From CAYWNA01 sp964459305 (GTDB lineage Bacteria > Planctomycetota > Planctomycetia > Pirellulales > Pirellulaceae): DNA of 64,000 nucleotides. This document shows, piece after piece, positions 62,853 to 64,000 of this stretch. Positions within the stretch are counted from its first letter, which is position 1. The number at the start of each line of letters is the position of its first letter. The notes beneath the pieces were generated by a model. That model saw nothing but the letters and a program-made list of their open reading frames with translations, ran no database searches and was not told the DNA's origin. A program made the position numbers and the translations under genes. Where the stretch lies: positions 25,767 to 89,766 of the forward strand of contig CAYWNA010000021.1 of assembly GCA_964459305.1 (NCBI GenBank), written 5' to 3'.

Positions 62853-63892
62853 GTGGTTTCCTTGTGAAGTTCGCTCCTCAACTGCTGTACCGCGTCCACG
62901 AGATCGTCCGGTCCATGCCGGAAAATATCGCAAACCGGAACGCCGAACTCGTCGCGCATCCGATCTCGCTCTTCTTCTGCCTGTTCGGGCGTCAGCTTGC
63001 GGCTGTTCAACGAGAAGCCGATGACCCGGCACGGATTCAATACGCTCGCCGCTTTCTCGTAGAGTTCTACGATTTGCGCCAGCGGTGGAAGCGCAACATG
63101 CTTCAGCCCAAGCGGACTCGTCCGCCCCGGCTCGTAGCAGAAAATCAAACCGTGCGGCTGGCATCCATGCAACAGACCCAACGTGACGCCGGAGTAGGAA
63201 GGATGCACCAGACTGCCCTGCCCTTCAACGACCACGATGTCGTGATTTTGGTGGTCTAGGACCAGTTGTTCCGCGGCACCGCTGACAAAATCCGCTACCA
63301 TGCAATCGATTGGATAACCATCGCCCTCGACAACGATGCCGGTTTGACCCGTGGCTGCGAATTTGGCGTCGCATCCGCGATCTTTCAGGCCGCGGGTGAT
63401 TTCAAAAGAGGTAACCATCTTGCCCACGCTGCAGTCGTGCCCCACGGTGTGAATCCGCAGGCAGCCGTCGCGCAAGCCTTCGCCCCGGGCGATGCGTTTC
63501 AGCCGATTGTCACGAACGTCGATCAGTCGGACGTCGCTTCTGCGAGCCGCGCGCGAAAACTCGCGATCGTCCGCCAGGAAGTCGTGCATGCCTGACACGA
63601 TATCCATGCCGCGGCCAATTGCCTCGTGGATCAGCTCGCGCCACGCAGGCGGCATGATTCCGCCGGAATTGGCGATGCCGATCAGCAGCGTGTTGGCGTC
63701 CGGCGCGTCGGCCAGACAACCGACCACCGGTATGTCTCCGACCTCCAGCAGATCCTTGCTGGACTTTCCTTGCTGGGTCGCGTCCAACAAGGCGACAACC
63801 TCGTCGGGACAGAAGCGTATGACGCAACTGGCCGTCTTTGCCGTGACAGGCTCCGTGTGGCCTTCGGTGAGGATAATGAAGCGTCGGTTCAT
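62849..63892 (-). CDS. DUF1611 protein, DgcN-like (D-glutamate N-acetyltransferase candidate)
   Basis: This encodes about 347 residues from ATG 63892. The N-terminal half is Rossmann-like (GDIPVVGCLADAPDANTLLI). The second half has a P-loop-like motif, HTVGHDCSVGKMVTS (about 150-164), and VVEGQGSLVHPSYSG near 219-233, both DUF1611 hallmarks. DUF1611 proteins pair with enolase-superfamily racemases; in marine bacteria the DgcN/DgcA pair converts D-glutamate to the L form by way of N-acetyl-glutamate. The adjacent gene fits the partner. The assignment is by homology. Confidence 0.8.
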   Translation of the reverse strand: MNRRFIILTEGHTEPVTAKTASCVIRFCPDEVVALLDATQQGKSSKDLLEVGDIPVVGCLADAPDANTLLIGIANSGGIMPPAWRELIHEAIGRGMDIVSGMHDFLADDREFSRAARRSDVRLIDVRDNRLKRIARGEGLRDGCLRIHTVGHDCSVGKMVTSFEITRGLKDRGCDAKFAATGQTGIVVEGDGYPIDCMVADFVSGAAEQLVLDHQNHDIVVVEGQGSLVHPSYSGVTLGLLHGCQPHGLIFCYEPGRTSPLGLKHVALPPLAQIVELYEKAASVLNPCRVIGFSLNSRKLTPEQAEEERDRMRDEFGVPVCDIFRHGPDDLVDAVQQLRSELHKETT

Positions 63893-63936
63893 GGTGTTGA
63901 AGCACTCCGGGGCAGCGCCACTGCGGCGTCCCAAGA

Positions 63937-63997
63937 TAACCCGAAGCGTAAGCGAGGAAATACGTCGCGGCAAGTCCCTCGCTAACGCTTCGGGTTA
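63937..63997. repeat. Palindromic repeat TAACCCGAAGCG...
   Basis: TAACCCGAAGCGTAAGCGAG starts at 63937 and its inverted partner ends at 63997 (CGCTAACGCTTCGGGTTA), with one mismatch in 21. It lies upstream of the DUF1611 gene at the window edge. The core AACCCGAAGC is shared with the arms at 17834-17917. Confidence 0.85.
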
Positions 63998-64000
63998 GGA

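Overview
The window looks like part of a planctomycete chromosome, most likely Pirellulales-like. The evidence is the mix of large secreted carbohydrate-active proteins, a hydrazine-synthase-alpha-like haem protein, a stand-alone RNA polymerase alpha-CTD protein, a secreted archaemetzincin, fairly high GC, and many short intergenic palindromes. This assignment is inference; there is no rRNA here. I see no tRNA, rRNA, CRISPR array, prophage or intact transposase gene.

Layout. 1-185: end of a ThuA-domain gene. 463-4734 (-): two secreted proteins, one heparinase II/III-like. 5008-12143 (+): a run with a neutral-ceramidase-like protein, a pair of small related proteins, a 3-hydroxyacyl-CoA dehydrogenase, a HEAT-repeat/sodium-solute symporter fusion and an amidohydrolase. 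12490-17650 (-): a tight five-gene operon (HpcH aldolase, Gfo/Idh/MocA oxidoreductase, SDR, D-threonine-aldolase-like PLP enzyme, class III aminotransferase) that converges on the first run. A 330-bp repeat element lies between the two. 17951-23685: nitroreductase-like protein, a di-haem hydrazine-synthase-alpha-like protein and a secreted alpha/alpha-barrel protein.

24301-30587 (+) is a complete respiratory formate dehydrogenase operon: Tat-exported molybdo/tungsto subunit with in-frame UGA (selenocysteine) and a SECIS-like hairpin, four-cluster ferredoxin subunit, NrfD/HybB-type membrane subunit, and the FdhE assembly factor. It should oxidise formate outside the cytoplasmic membrane and pass electrons to quinone. 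30670-42395 holds a secreted glycosidase, UspA, a sodium:proton antiporter, a STAS protein with a zinc ribbon, a His-rich secreted protein, an ECF sigma/anti-sigma pair, a decayed hydrolase, an archaemetzincin, a response-regulator chimera and RadC.

42875-50944 is a carbohydrate region (GH106-like rhamnosidase, a large six-hairpin-like protein, a DUF4432 sugar epimerase-like protein). 51033-58310 holds a fused HemD-HemE, a DUF58/transglutaminase pair, a cupin and the alpha-CTD protein. 58396-63892 (-) holds pyruvate phosphate dikinase, a 50-residue membrane protein, and an enolase-superfamily epimerase next to a DUF1611 protein (DgcA/DgcN-like).

The intergenic DNA is unusually rich in palindromes. 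Several families carry GTAG at the 5' foot and CTAC at the 3' foot, as REP elements moved by RAYT transposases do. Two copies of one MITE-like element of about 320 bp share the same ends.
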